Shown here piece after piece: positions 42,161 to 49,620 of a stretch of 64,000 bases of DNA (position 1 is its first letter; every line of letters starts with the position of its first letter). Source of the stretch: Segniliparus sp051660745 (lineage in GTDB: Bacteria > Actinomycetota > Actinomycetes > Mycobacteriales > Mycobacteriaceae); contig NZ_JBOFQF010000038.1 of assembly GCF_051660745.1 (NCBI RefSeq), positions 86,204-150,203 on the forward strand, given 5' to 3'. The position numbers and the translations under genes were made by a program. The notes under the pieces were generated by a model. The model saw only the letters and a list, made by a program, of their open reading frames with translations. It made no database searches and was not told where the DNA came from.

Positions 42161-42729
42161 GATTGGTGGCTTTCTCCTCGGATCTCAGCGGCGATGAGCT
42201 CGTTGAGCCATCCCACTTCGCGTTCAGTGGACTCCAGAGCCAGCTGTTGCAGCTGGGCGCTGTACCGGCGCAGGCCGGCGGTGGCTTTCGCCAAGGTGTC
42301 GCGCAGGGTGTCGCGTCGCTGCTCGACCTGCCGACGACGGCCCTCGAGGATGCGCATGCGCACCTCGGGCGTGGTGAAGCGGAAAAACGCCAACCGAAGG
42401 CCGAAGCCGTCGTCCGTGTAGTTCCGGGGGCCGGTGTCGCTCACCATCTCGATGAAGCGCTCCCGCCCTTCCGGGGTGATCTCGTAGACCCGTTTGGCGC
42501 GCTTGGTGCCGACCGGGGCGGCGCCGGCCCTGGCGCCCTTGGCCGAGGGCGGCGGCGTGCCGTCCTCTGAGCAGATCAAACCCTCCGCCTCAAGGCCCCG
42601 CAGCGCCGGGTACAGCGACCCGTACGAGAAGGCCCGGAACGGTCCAAGCAGCTCCTTGAGGTGCTTGCGCAGGTCGTAGCCGTGCATGGGGGAGTCATGG
42701 AGCAATCCGAGGATCGCCATCTCCAACAT
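42157..42729 (-). CDS. PadR-family regulator
   Basis: Winged-helix PadR repressor of 190 residues: MLEMAILGLLHDSPMHGYDL, then RKHLKELLGPFRAFSYGSLY, PALRGLEAEGLI and the C-terminal PadR helical domain (RRRQVEQRRDTLRDTLAKAT). It starts at ATG 42729; the longer open frame lies in the promoter. Insertions between the wing strands (GTPPPSAKGARAGAAPVGTK) are longer than usual. Co-transcribed with ino1 and likely autoregulated through the palindrome at 42779. Confidence 0.88.
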   Translation of the reverse strand: MLEMAILGLLHDSPMHGYDLRKHLKELLGPFRAFSYGSLYPALRGLEAEGLICSEDGTPPPSAKGARAGAAPVGTKRAKRVYEITPEGRERFIEMVSDTGPRNYTDDGFGLRLAFFRFTTPEVRMRILEGRRRQVEQRRDTLRDTLAKATAGLRRYSAQLQQLALESTEREVGWLNELIAAEIRGESHQS

Positions 42730-42778
42730 GTCCGGACCTTCCTGCTGCTTGTTTTTTTGGTTTGACCCATCTCGATGG

Positions 42779-42795
42779 TATATCGCGCCGATATA
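42779..42795. promoter_or_regulatory. Palindromic operator candidate before padR-ino1
   Basis: TATATCGCGCCGATATA is a perfect 7-base inverted repeat around CGC, 49 bases upstream of the padR start, in an AT-rich stretch unlike its surroundings. PadR proteins bind repeats of this kind, so it is the likely operator. Confidence 0.6.
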
Positions 42796-43037
42796 GCTGT
42801 CAATTTCGTGCGTGTAAGAATCAACCTGAAAGATGGCGGACCAACATGGCGCACCGACATGGGGGGCAAAGAGGCCGTCCGCTGAGCCTGGCGGGTCGAT
42901 CCGGATCGACAGGAACTGGACAGGATTTCGACGTCGATCACGCAGCTGGGGCTTATGCTGCCCTGAGTTTTTGAGTCTAGCCTGGTAGTTGTCCGCAATG
43001 AGCGGAGTTATGACACCCCTGTCCAAGGAGGCTCGCA

Positions 43038-43577
43038 ATGACCCAATCCTCTGAATCCCCCGAGCCGCAGGAACAGCCTGCGCCGGGTGCTGTCACCCAT
43101 GTGACCACAAATCTGCCGCAATCGAACATCGGCTGGGCCGTGGCCTCGGTCGTGTTCTTCTGGCCCCTCGCGTTCAGCGCGTTCGCCAACGCGTGGAAGG
43201 TGTACCCGCTGTGGTCGGCGGGCGACGCCGAGGGCGCCGAGCAGGCGGCGGCGAAGACCAAGCTGCTCGGGAAGATCTCGCTCCTGATCGGCCTGGTGCT
43301 CATCTTCCTGTTCGTCGCGTTCCGGATCGCGGCGGCCTTCTGGTTCTGGCACCACGGCGGCGACGCGGGCCAGGGCGGCTGGGGCCACCACCACGGCGGC
43401 TGGGACCAGGGCGGCTGGGACCACCACCACGGCCACGGCGGCTGGGGCTATGACGGCGGCGACGGCGACGGCCCCGCGCAGTCGGCCCCGCCGGTGCAGC
43501 CCGCCCCGCCTGCGCAGCCTGTTCCCGTGCAGCCGGTTCCGCCCGTTCCGCCTGTGCAGCCCGCCCCGCGGATCTAA
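43038..43577 (+). CDS. CD225/dispanin-type small membrane protein with Gly/His/Trp-rich tail
   Basis: Protein of 179 residues. Residues about 28-100 are a dispanin domain: NIGWAVASVVFFWPLAFSAF, ANAWKVYPLWSAGDAEGAEQ, then a second helix LLIGLVLIFLFVAFRIAAAF. The rest is disordered: a G/W/H/D-rich stretch with repeated GGW and HHHG units and a Pro/Val/Gln tail. AAGGAGG precedes the ATG. The histidine-rich part could bind metals. Function in bacteria is unknown. Confidence 0.75.
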   Translation: MTQSSESPEPQEQPAPGAVTHVTTNLPQSNIGWAVASVVFFWPLAFSAFANAWKVYPLWSAGDAEGAEQAAAKTKLLGKISLLIGLVLIFLFVAFRIAAAFWFWHHGGDAGQGGWGHHHGGWDQGGWDHHHGHGGWGYDGGDGDGPAQSAPPVQPAPPAQPVPVQPVPPVPPVQPAPRI

Positions 43578-43588
43578 TTGATCTCGCA

Positions 43589-43633
43589 GGCTCGTTGAGA
43601 AAACCCCCGGCCGCGTCGGCTTCCGGCGCGACC
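43589..43633 (+). repeat. First copy of a 45-base repeat (degenerate terminator)
   Basis: This segment is 44/45 identical to 43669-43713, 80 bases later. In this copy the right arm of the hairpin has diverged, so only a partial stem can form. Confidence 0.7.
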
Positions 43634-43674
43634 CGGACGGTTCTGCGCATGCCCTGGGCGGGTGCGGTGGCTCG

Positions 43675-43723
43675 TTGAGAAAACCCCCGGCCGCGTCGGC
43701 TTCCGACGCGACCGGGGGTTTTC
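43675..43723 (+). terminator. Strong terminator hairpin (second repeat copy)
   Basis: AAAACCCCCGGCCGCGTCG pairs with CGACGCGACCGGGGGTTTT with one mismatch around a short GCTTC loop, ending in TTTT. It separates the dispanin gene from the DUF5318 gene; its left arm is part of the 45-base repeat. Confidence 0.8.
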
Positions 43724-43726
43724 GCA

Positions 43727-43732
43727 TACCCT
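43727..43732 (+). promoter_or_regulatory. Leaderless-type -10 element of the DUF5318 gene
   Basis: TACCCT lies exactly 6 bases before the ATG at 43739 and directly after the terminator. Confidence 0.5.
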
Positions 43733-43738
43733 AGAAAG

Positions 43739-44149
43739 ATGCGATCGCTCGCCCAGCCCCAACAGCACGTCGTGGAGTACGGCCTCCAGCGGCGCGCGAG
43801 GCTTGCCGACTACCAGGCGGGTTTGGTGGCGCGGGAGGAGATTTGCGACGCGGACCGCTTCCTGCTCCTGGCCGCGAAATTCCACGGCCAGGCGGGCACG
43901 ACCCTCTGCCCGGTCTGCGCGAAAGAAAACCTGACCCACGTGTCGTGGGTGTTCGGCGACGCGCTCGGCCCGGCCTCCGGCTCCGCGAGGGGCGAGCACG
44001 AGCTCGCCCAGCTCTCGCTCGCCAGGGGCGAGTTCACCGTCCACGTCGTGGAGGTCTGCCGGGGCTGCTCGTGGAACTTCCTCATCCGCTCGTACGTGAC
44101 CGGAGTTCCGAAGGCCAGGGCGAAGAGCAAGCGCGGGGCCTCGCGCTAG
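43739..44149 (+). CDS. DUF5318 protein (Rv0049-like)
   Basis: Protein of 136 residues conserved in mycolate actinobacteria beside ino1. Two CxxC pairs, LCPVCAKENLTHVSWVFGDA and VEVCRGCSWNFLIRSYVTG, suggest one structural zinc. REEICDADRFLLLAAKFHG is the other conserved block. The lysine/arginine-rich tail might touch nucleic acid. No function is known. The gene before the mannosyltransferase-like gene in mycobacteria is ponA1; here two small secreted protein genes occupy that place. Confidence 0.8.
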   Translation: MRSLAQPQQHVVEYGLQRRARLADYQAGLVAREEICDADRFLLLAAKFHGQAGTTLCPVCAKENLTHVSWVFGDALGPASGSARGEHELAQLSLARGEFTVHVVEVCRGCSWNFLIRSYVTGVPKARAKSKRGASR

Positions 44150-44179
44150 CCCGACATGTGAAGCCTGTGCGGTATCGAC

Positions 44180-44198
44180 ATTCGATGTAGTATCGAAT
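44180..44198. promoter_or_regulatory. Inverted repeat upstream of a WCPG-motif gene
   Basis: ATTCGATGTAGTATCGAAT is a perfect 7-base inverted repeat with a GTAGT spacer, overlapping a TAGTAT sequence that could be a -10 box. It lies 55 bases before the ATG at 44254. Confidence 0.45.
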
Positions 44199-44253
44199 TC
44201 GACGGCCGCCGCTCTCCGACGTGGCCGAACCGCGTTGGGAAGGACAGGACGGC

Positions 44254-44589
44254 ATGCGCTCGATCTTCGTCTTGGCGTGCCTCGTCGGGTCTTGCGCCTG
44301 CGCCGGGCTCGCGACGGCCGCCCCGCAGGAGACGGGCGGCGACGGGCAGTGGTGCCCCGGCCAGCCGTGGCCGATGACTTGGGGGGTCAACTGGGACAGG
44401 GCGCATTGCCACGGCGTCGCGAAGCCGAACGACGCCAACACCGACCTGCACCCGACTCCCACGCCCGACCCCGGGCCGCCGTCCGACTACCCGCCGGGGC
44501 AGTACCCGCCGAACTATCCATGGGGCGAGCACTATCCCTACAACGCCAACCCCTACTACGGCTCGCCGTACCGGGGCCAGCACAACTGA
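44254..44589 (+). CDS. Small secreted protein with WCPG motif and Pro/Tyr-rich tail
   Basis: Exported protein of 111 residues, signal MRSIFVLACLVGSCACAGLA, cut near ATAA. GGAAGGA precedes the ATG at 44254. The motif WCPGxxWxxxWGxNxDxxxCH is present (WCPGQPWPMTWGVNWDRAHC then H). The tail is rich in P, Y, N and G (PPGQYPPNYPWGEHYPYNAN). Second of three motif-bearing proteins in the window. Confidence 0.7.
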   Translation: MRSIFVLACLVGSCACAGLATAAPQETGGDGQWCPGQPWPMTWGVNWDRAHCHGVAKPNDANTDLHPTPTPDPGPPSDYPPGQYPPNYPWGEHYPYNANPYYGSPYRGQHN

Positions 44590-44708
44590 CCTCCGCCCCG
44601 CCTCGGGAGAGGCCTGGACGGCCCGGCATGATCGGCTGTAGCATGGAGCGGGGCGTTCCACGCGCTCTGACCAGCAGCGACACCTCCTAGGAAAGCAGGG
44701 CGCATCTC

Positions 44709-45032
44709 ATGAAAACCATCACTGCGGCACTCTTCGCGGCCGCCCTCTCCGGGGCCGCCCTCGCCGCCCCGTCCCCGGCCCTCGCCGCTCCCCCGCCCCT
44801 GCGCCAAGACCAGCAGTGGTGTCCGGGCCAGCAGTGGGACGAGGAATGGGGCGTCAACATGGACCGGAAGCACTGCCACAGCGTCGACCTCGGCGACGAC
44901 GACCCCGACCTGGACGCAGGCGTCCCCAACCCCGACCTCGGCCAGGGGCTGCCGCCCAAGTACCAGGACGGCGACTACCCGCCGGACTACGACTGGAGCG
45001 AGCAGTACGGCGACGACCACGGCCACCACTGA
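44709..45032 (+). CDS. Small secreted acidic protein with WCPG motif
   Basis: Exported protein of 107 residues, signal MKTITAALFAAALSGAALAA, cut near ALA. The motif reads WCPGQQWDEEWGVNMDRKHC then H. The tail is acidic (DDDPDLDAGVPNPDLGQGLP, PPDYDWSEQYGDDHGHH). It follows the previous motif protein by 119 bases, and both lie in the position where ponA1 stands in mycobacteria. Confidence 0.7.
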   Translation: MKTITAALFAAALSGAALAAPSPALAAPPPLRQDQQWCPGQQWDEEWGVNMDRKHCHSVDLGDDDPDLDAGVPNPDLGQGLPPKYQDGDYPPDYDWSEQYGDDHGHH

Positions 45033-45044
45033 GGCCGGTGCTTA

Positions 45045-45050
45045 TAGAGT
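45045..45050 (+). promoter_or_regulatory. Leaderless-type -10 element of the GT87 gene
   Basis: TAGAGT, inside TATAGAGT, lies exactly 6 bases before the GTG at 45057. Confidence 0.5.
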
Positions 45051-45056
45051 GACGGG

Positions 45057-46553
45057 GTGACCCGAGCCCCCTTCGTCAGCCCTTCGTCCGAGGTGGACGA
45101 CGCGACGATTCGGGGCCGGGTCCTCCCGACATGGGAGAGCGCCGCCTTCGGCCAGCTCTCCCGATGGACGGGCGGGCCGTTCGGCTGGCACGGCGCGGTC
45201 GGCAGGCAGGCGTTCTTCACGCCGCTGCGCGTGCTGCTCTTCCTCGCCGTGGCCGGGCTGCTCCTCGGCTTCGGCTCGAAGGCCCCCTGCCTGGAGCAGC
45301 ACGAGACGAAGCCGGGGCAGTACGAAGTGCTCTGGGGCGGCCACAACGAGTACGCGCGCGCCTGCTACACCGACATCGTGCCGCTGTACGGCTCGGAGGG
45401 GTTCGACAAGGGCTTCGCGCCGTACCGCGACCACCGCCCGGACGGGCATTGGATGGAGTACCCGGTGCTGCTCGGCTATTTCCAATACGCGGCCGCAGGC
45501 GCGGCGCACGCGTGGTCGGCGGGAGCCGCGCACGGGGCGCTGCCGCCCCTCGCGCCCGCGCTGGTCTTTTTCGCGGTCTGCGCGCTGGCGATCGCGGCGG
45601 CCTGGCTCGTCGTCGTGTGGGCGAGCGCGAAGCTCGCCGGGGACCGGGTGTGGGACGTGTGGCTCGTGGCCCTCAGCCCGGTGGTCTTCGTGCAGGCCTT
45701 CACGAACTTCGACGGGCTCGGCGTCGCGTTCCTCATGGCGGCGTTGCTCGCCTGGCGCAAGAACGCGCCGCTGCTCGTCGGGCTCCTGGCGGGCTTGGGC
45801 GCGGCGGTCAAGCTCTTCCCGGTCCTGTTGTTCTTCCCGCTGCTCTTGGTCGCGTGGCGGGACAAGCGGCTGGGGGACTGGGGCAAGGCGCTCCTCGCCG
45901 CGGCAGGGGCGCTGGTCGCGGTGAACTTCCCGGTCGCGTATCTCTACCGGGACGGCTGGGCCGAGTTCTTCACGTTCAACAAGGACCGCTCCGCCCAAGA
46001 GGGCTCGCTCATCTACCTGGTGTTCGACTACGTCCGCGTCCGATTGCAGGACGGCGCGGTCGGGCTCCTGCCGCCCGAGAAGGCGAACCTCGTCTCCTTT
46101 GGCGCGTTCGCGCTGCTCCTGGCCGGGATCGCCGCCGTGGCGCTCACCGCGCGCCGCGCGCCGACCCTCGAGCAGCTGATGTTCCTGACGATCACCGCGT
46201 TCCTCCTCACGAGCAAGGTGTGGAGCTCGCAGTACTCGCTGTGGCTGGTGCCGCTCGCGGTGCTCGCGTTCCCCCGCGTCTGGGCGCTGCTCGGCTGGAT
46301 GGTCCTTGAGCTTTTGAACTGGCTCATGCGCGAGTGGTGGTTCTACCAGGGCTTCTCCGGCGGCGGGGATCCCACCGTCGAGCGGCTCTACCTCGTGCTG
46401 CTCGTCCTGCGCGACGGGGCGTTGGTCGCGATCTGCGCCGCGCTGGTCCAGTCTCTCTACCGCTCGGGCGGGGCCCTGGCGCAAGCCCGGGGCGCGGAGC
46501 CGGAGTTGGCAGAAGGGCCCGCCCTGGTCTACACTGGCCGACCGAACATATGA
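45057..46553 (+). CDS. GT87 (DUF2029) polyprenyl-phosphate mannosyltransferase-like membrane protein
   Basis: Polytopic GT-C fold membrane protein of 498 residues with about ten hydrophobic segments, orthologous in position to Rv0051. Near the first loop lie GGHNEYARACYTDIVPLYGS and HWMEYPVLLGYFQYAAAG, whose acidic residues suit a lipid-sugar donor; later WLVALSPVVFVQAFTNFDGL and GLLAGLGAAVKLFPVLLFFP. Family members move mannose or arabinose from polyprenyl phosphates to lipoglycans outside the membrane. Its target is not known. The rpsF operon follows. Confidence 0.82.
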   Translation: MTRAPFVSPSSEVDDATIRGRVLPTWESAAFGQLSRWTGGPFGWHGAVGRQAFFTPLRVLLFLAVAGLLLGFGSKAPCLEQHETKPGQYEVLWGGHNEYARACYTDIVPLYGSEGFDKGFAPYRDHRPDGHWMEYPVLLGYFQYAAAGAAHAWSAGAAHGALPPLAPALVFFAVCALAIAAAWLVVVWASAKLAGDRVWDVWLVALSPVVFVQAFTNFDGLGVAFLMAALLAWRKNAPLLVGLLAGLGAAVKLFPVLLFFPLLLVAWRDKRLGDWGKALLAAAGALVAVNFPVAYLYRDGWAEFFTFNKDRSAQEGSLIYLVFDYVRVRLQDGAVGLLPPEKANLVSFGAFALLLAGIAAVALTARRAPTLEQLMFLTITAFLLTSKVWSSQYSLWLVPLAVLAFPRVWALLGWMVLELLNWLMREWWFYQGFSGGGDPTVERLYLVLLVLRDGALVAICAALVQSLYRSGGALAQARGAEPELAEGPALVYTGRPNI

Positions 46554-46630
46554 GATTCTCCTGACCCGGCCATCTCTTCTCTGTTTTGTCCGGCCGGGTT
46601 CGTTTAGACCGTAGGAGGTGATGGGGTTTC

Positions 46631-46918
46631 ATGCGTCAATACGAGCTCATGCTCATCCTCGACCCGAACATCGATGAGCGTACCGTCGCCCCGGCGGTGG
46701 ACAAGCTTCTTGGTGTCATTCGCGAAGAGGGCGGCGCCGTCGAGAAGGTCGACGTGTGGGGCCGCCGTCGGCTCGCGTACGCCATCGCCAAGCGCGCCGA
46801 GGGCATCTACGCCGTCGTCGACCTGAAGGCGCAGTCCTCGACTGTCTCCGAGTTGGACCGCCAGCTGCGGATCAACGAGACCGTCCTGCGCGCCAAAGTG
46901 CTCCGCAAAGACAAGTAA
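46631..46918 (+). CDS. rpsF: 30S ribosomal protein S6
   Basis: S6 of 95 residues: MRQYELMLILDPNIDERTVA, VDVWGRRRLAYAIAKRAEGI, YAVVDLKAQSSTVSELDRQL, then LRINETVLRAKVLR. It binds the central domain of 16S rRNA. TAGGAGGTGATGG precedes the ATG. First gene of the rpsF-ssb-rplI operon. Confidence 0.96.
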   Translation: MRQYELMLILDPNIDERTVAPAVDKLLGVIREEGGAVEKVDVWGRRRLAYAIAKRAEGIYAVVDLKAQSSTVSELDRQLRINETVLRAKVLRKDK

Positions 46919-46935
46919 CTCCCCAGGAGGGCGAT

Positions 46936-47436
46936 ATGGCAGGCGACACCGTCATCACCGTGGTCGGCAATTTGACGGCCGATCCGGAGCTGAGGTTCAC
47001 CCCGACCGGGGCGGCCGTCGCGAACTTCACCGTCGCGTCCACGCCGAGGACCTTCGACCGCCAGAGCAATGAGTGGAAGGACGGCGAAGCGCTGTTCTTG
47101 CGCTGCAACATCTGGCGCGAGGCCGCCGAGAACGTGGCGGAGTCGCTCGCCAGGGGCACCAGGGTCATCGTGACCGGCAGGCTCAAGCAGCGCTCCTACG
47201 AGACCCGCGAGGGCGAGAAGCGGACCGTCGTCGAGCTCGAAGTCGACGAGATCGGCCCCTCGCTGCGCTACTCGACGGCGAAAGTGAACCGGGCGGCCCG
47301 AGGCGGCGGCAGCAGCGGCGGTGGCGGCGGAAGCCGCTCCGGCGGCTACGGCAACGACGACCCGTGGGCTTCCGCGCCCCCCGGCGACGACTACGCCGCG
47401 TCCCGCTCGGCGGGCGACGACGAGCCGCCGTTCTAG
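46936..47436 (+). CDS. ssb: Single-stranded DNA-binding protein
   Basis: Replication SSB of 166 residues. OB fold: GDTVITVVGNLTADPELRFT, PTGAAVANFTVAST, FLRCNIWREAAENVAESLAR, VIVTGRLKQRSYETREGEKR. A Gly/Ser-rich linker follows and the acidic tip DDEPPF recruits partner proteins. AGGAGG 5 bases before the ATG at 46936; the frame upstream overlaps rpsF. Confidence 0.96.
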   Translation: MAGDTVITVVGNLTADPELRFTPTGAAVANFTVASTPRTFDRQSNEWKDGEALFLRCNIWREAAENVAESLARGTRVIVTGRLKQRSYETREGEKRTVVELEVDEIGPSLRYSTAKVNRAARGGGSSGGGGGSRSGGYGNDDPWASAPPGDDYAASRSAGDDEPPF

Positions 47437-47515
47437 CCATCCGGTTTGCGGCCTGGGCCCGAGCCCGCCGCGACCGACACACAGCACAGAGACCAAGAAC
47501 TTCAAGGAGCACGAC

Positions 47516-47971
47516 ATGCAGTTGATTTTGACGAAGCAGGTGGCGGGCCTCGGCGCGCCCGGCGACCTCGTGGAAGTGAAAGAGGGCTACGCCCGGAACT
47601 TCCTGCTGCCCCGCAAGCTGGCGATCACCGGCACCGCGTCCGCGCAGAAGCAGGCCGAGACCATCAAGGCCGTCGAGGCCCAGCGCAGCGCGCGGGCGAA
47701 GGCGCGCGCCGAGGAGCTGAAGGCGAAGCTCGCCTCGGTCAGCTCGGTGTCCGTCCCCGCGCGCGCGGGGACGACCGGCAAGCTCTTCGGCTCGGTGACC
47801 CCGGCGCAGGTCGCGGCCGCCATCTCCAACGCCGCAGGCGCGCAGGTGGCCGCCGACGACGTGCAGCTCGCCGCGCACCAGATCCGTTCCCTCGGCCAGT
47901 ACGAGATCGAGGTCGACCTCGGCGCGGGCCTTGTTTCGAAGGTCAAGATCGACATCACCGCCGCCGCGTAG
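47516..47971 (+). CDS. rplI: 50S ribosomal protein L9
   Basis: L9 of 151 residues: MQLILTKQVAGLGAPGDLVE, VKEGYARNFLLPRKLAITGT, then the long helix and the C-terminal domain (GKLFGSVTPAQVAAAISNAA). CAAGGAG precedes the ATG. The 79 bases between ssb and rplI hold no rpsR, which normally lies here in actinobacteria. Confidence 0.95.
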   Translation: MQLILTKQVAGLGAPGDLVEVKEGYARNFLLPRKLAITGTASAQKQAETIKAVEAQRSARAKARAEELKAKLASVSSVSVPARAGTTGKLFGSVTPAQVAAAISNAAGAQVAADDVQLAAHQIRSLGQYEIEVDLGAGLVSKVKIDITAAA

Positions 47972-47982
47972 TCGACGGTGTG

Positions 47983-48027
47983 CGCCGCTGGGCGCTCGGG
48001 CAGCAGCTGCCCGAGCGCCCAGCGGCG
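47983..48027 (+). terminator. Terminator of the rpsF-ssb-rplI operon
   Basis: A perfect 22-base inverted repeat (CGCCGCTGGGCGCTCGGGCA and two more bases) with a single-base centre, followed by TTTT, starts 11 bases after the rplI stop. It also faces the end of the small secreted gene on the other strand. Confidence 0.9.
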
Positions 48028-48059
48028 TTTTCGGGCCGCGCGAGGCCTGTTGGCGCGGA

Positions 48060-48404
48060 TCAGTCCCCGGAGCCGGGCGCGTTGTCCTCGAAGCCGCTGA
48101 CCGAGCAGCTCACGCCGAGCGCCGCGCCCATGCCCGCGCGGGCCGTCTGCTCGGCGGCCCCGGGCGTCGGGCCTTGGCCGCTGCTGGACCGGGGCATTTG
48201 GACCGTGGTGGTCGTCATCGTCATGGTCGGCGTGCCGCTGCTGTAGTCCCAGCCCGTGCTGGGCTGGGACTGGGTGTCGAACCCGGTGCAGGTGGCGAAG
48301 TACGAGCCGTCCGCCCATGCGGGGCAGGGCGAGAGGAGCGCCGCGAGCCAGGGCGCGGCGAGCAGCAGGCGGGCCCGGGTCTTGGACGGCAGTGTCGTGC
48401 GCAT
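48060..48404 (-). CDS. Small secreted Thr/Ser-rich hypothetical protein
   Basis: Unrecognised exported protein of 114 residues. Signal MRTTLPSKTRARLLLAAPWL then an Ala/Leu core, cut near PAWA. Three cysteines (ATCTGFDTQS, GVSCSVSGFED) and a run of TMTMTTTT. It lies between the rplI terminator and the GNAT gene, same strand as the latter, with 44 bases between. Confidence 0.5.
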   Translation of the reverse strand: MRTTLPSKTRARLLLAAPWLAALLSPCPAWADGSYFATCTGFDTQSQPSTGWDYSSGTPTMTMTTTTVQMPRSSSGQGPTPGAAEQTARAGMGAALGVSCSVSGFEDNAPGSGD

Positions 48405-48448
48405 ACCAGGACGATACTCGCAAGAATCCTAGCGCTCGCGCCCGGCTG

Positions 48449-49309
48449 TCACAGTCTCTGGAACCTGATCTCGCTGAACCGCTCCACGGGCCGGTAGCCG
48501 AGCTTGCGGTAGATCGAGTTCGGCGCGGGGCTGGACTCGTCCGTGAACAGGACGACGCGTGCGGCGCCCGCCTCGTCGAGCGCCCACGAGGTGGCGGCCC
48601 CGGCCACCGCGATCCCGTAGCCGTTGCCCCGGAGCTCTTTCGGGACGAAGACCGGCCCGACGCGGGAGACCCCGGCGACGGGGCGGCGCGCGCCCGCGAA
48701 CGCGACCGGCCTCCCCTCGTCCTCCCAGACGGCGAAGACGAGCTCCGGCCCGAGCAGGTTCGAGCGCAGGACCCGCGCCATCCGCTCGGGCGTGCTCCGC
48801 CTGCCGTAGTCCTCCTCCTCGTAGTCGAGGGTCCATCCGGCGAGCAGGTCGAGGTCCGCGAGCGTCGCGAGCCGCGCGGCGCCCCGGACGGCGGGCAGGG
48901 CGAGCCTGCCGAGCTCGTGCAGCAAGTTGTGGCGCGGCGGGGCGGGCTCCGCGCCCACCCGGCTCCGCCATGCCTCGGCGAACGCCTCGGCGACCTCGGC
49001 CGGGCCGTCCACCGCGACGAGGGAGGGGTCTGCGGCGGCATACGCCTCCACGACCGCCCCGACGTCGTCGAGCGACAGCGCGGAGAGCCGGAGCGGATCG
49101 GCTCGGTCGATCTGCAGCATCGCGCCGACGAGGGCGTCGTCCCTCCAGACCGTCAGCAGCAGGGACGGCGAGCCGCCCTGGGACAAGAACGCGGAGAGGG
49201 CGCTGAGGGCGAACGTGTGCCGCGCCGGGTCTGTCTCGTAGAGGCCTCTTGCCGCCGCCCAGAACTCGGCCACCCCGTTGTACGCCCGAACGACCACCAC
49301 CAGGATCAT
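48449..49309 (-). CDS. GNAT-family acetyltransferase
   Basis: Two-domain N-acetyltransferase of about 286 residues. The C-terminal GNAT fold has VGPVFVPKELRGNGYGIAVA with the acetyl-CoA loop (RGNGYG) and ARVVLFTDESSPAPNSIYRK then LGYRPVERFSEIRF. The N-terminal half (LYETDPARHTFALSALSAFL) is like that of many actinobacterial GNATs of unknown substrate. The ATG at 49309 best fits family length; the open frame continues to 49444 without ribosome support. Confidence 0.75.
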   Translation of the reverse strand: MILVVVVRAYNGVAEFWAAARGLYETDPARHTFALSALSAFLSQGGSPSLLLTVWRDDALVGAMLQIDRADPLRLSALSLDDVGAVVEAYAAADPSLVAVDGPAEVAEAFAEAWRSRVGAEPAPPRHNLLHELGRLALPAVRGAARLATLADLDLLAGWTLDYEEEDYGRRSTPERMARVLRSNLLGPELVFAVWEDEGRPVAFAGARRPVAGVSRVGPVFVPKELRGNGYGIAVAGAATSWALDEAGAARVVLFTDESSPAPNSIYRKLGYRPVERFSEIRFQRL

Positions 49310-49466
49310 GCCCGCCGAGCCCGGGGGCGTCAACAGCGCGGGCTTGGGGAAATCGCGGACGGCGCGGAAACTCCCGGCGCCATCCGTCTGCCACTTCGGT
49401 GGCCTGCGGTTGTCCAGAGCGGCCCAACACGCCGACAGGGCCATAGAGAAGACACGCCGAGACTTT

Positions 49467-49620
49467 TTTCATCCACAGGCTTTATACTTTCTCCACACCA
49501 CTTGACCTGCTAAGAAATAGATTCTGTCTAACTTTGTCCACATTTCATCCACAGGCTGGGGGCAGTCGTGAACAACTTGTCCCGAACAAAGCGCAGTTGT
49601 CCACAGGCCCTGTGGACAAC
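49467..49620. promoter_or_regulatory. Cluster of DnaA-box-like sequences upstream of dnaB
   Basis: Six 9-mers near the DnaA box lie in 151 bases: TTGTCCACA at 49534-49542 and 49597-49605, its reverse complement at 49611-49619, TCATCCACA at 49469-49477 and 49545-49553, and TTCTCCACA at 49489-49497. The last pair forms a perfect 25-base palindrome (49596-49620). TTTCATCCACAGGCT occurs twice exactly (49467, 49543). The first 90 bases are unusually AT-rich for the window (TTTATACTTT, TAAGAAATAGATTC). This is what an origin-like or DnaA-controlled region looks like; dnaA itself is not in the window. Confidence 0.7.

Noticed and set aside
49596..49620. Terminator of dnaB-upstream transcripts
   Set aside because: The palindrome consists of two inverted DnaA boxes with no T-tract, so a binding-site role is more likely.
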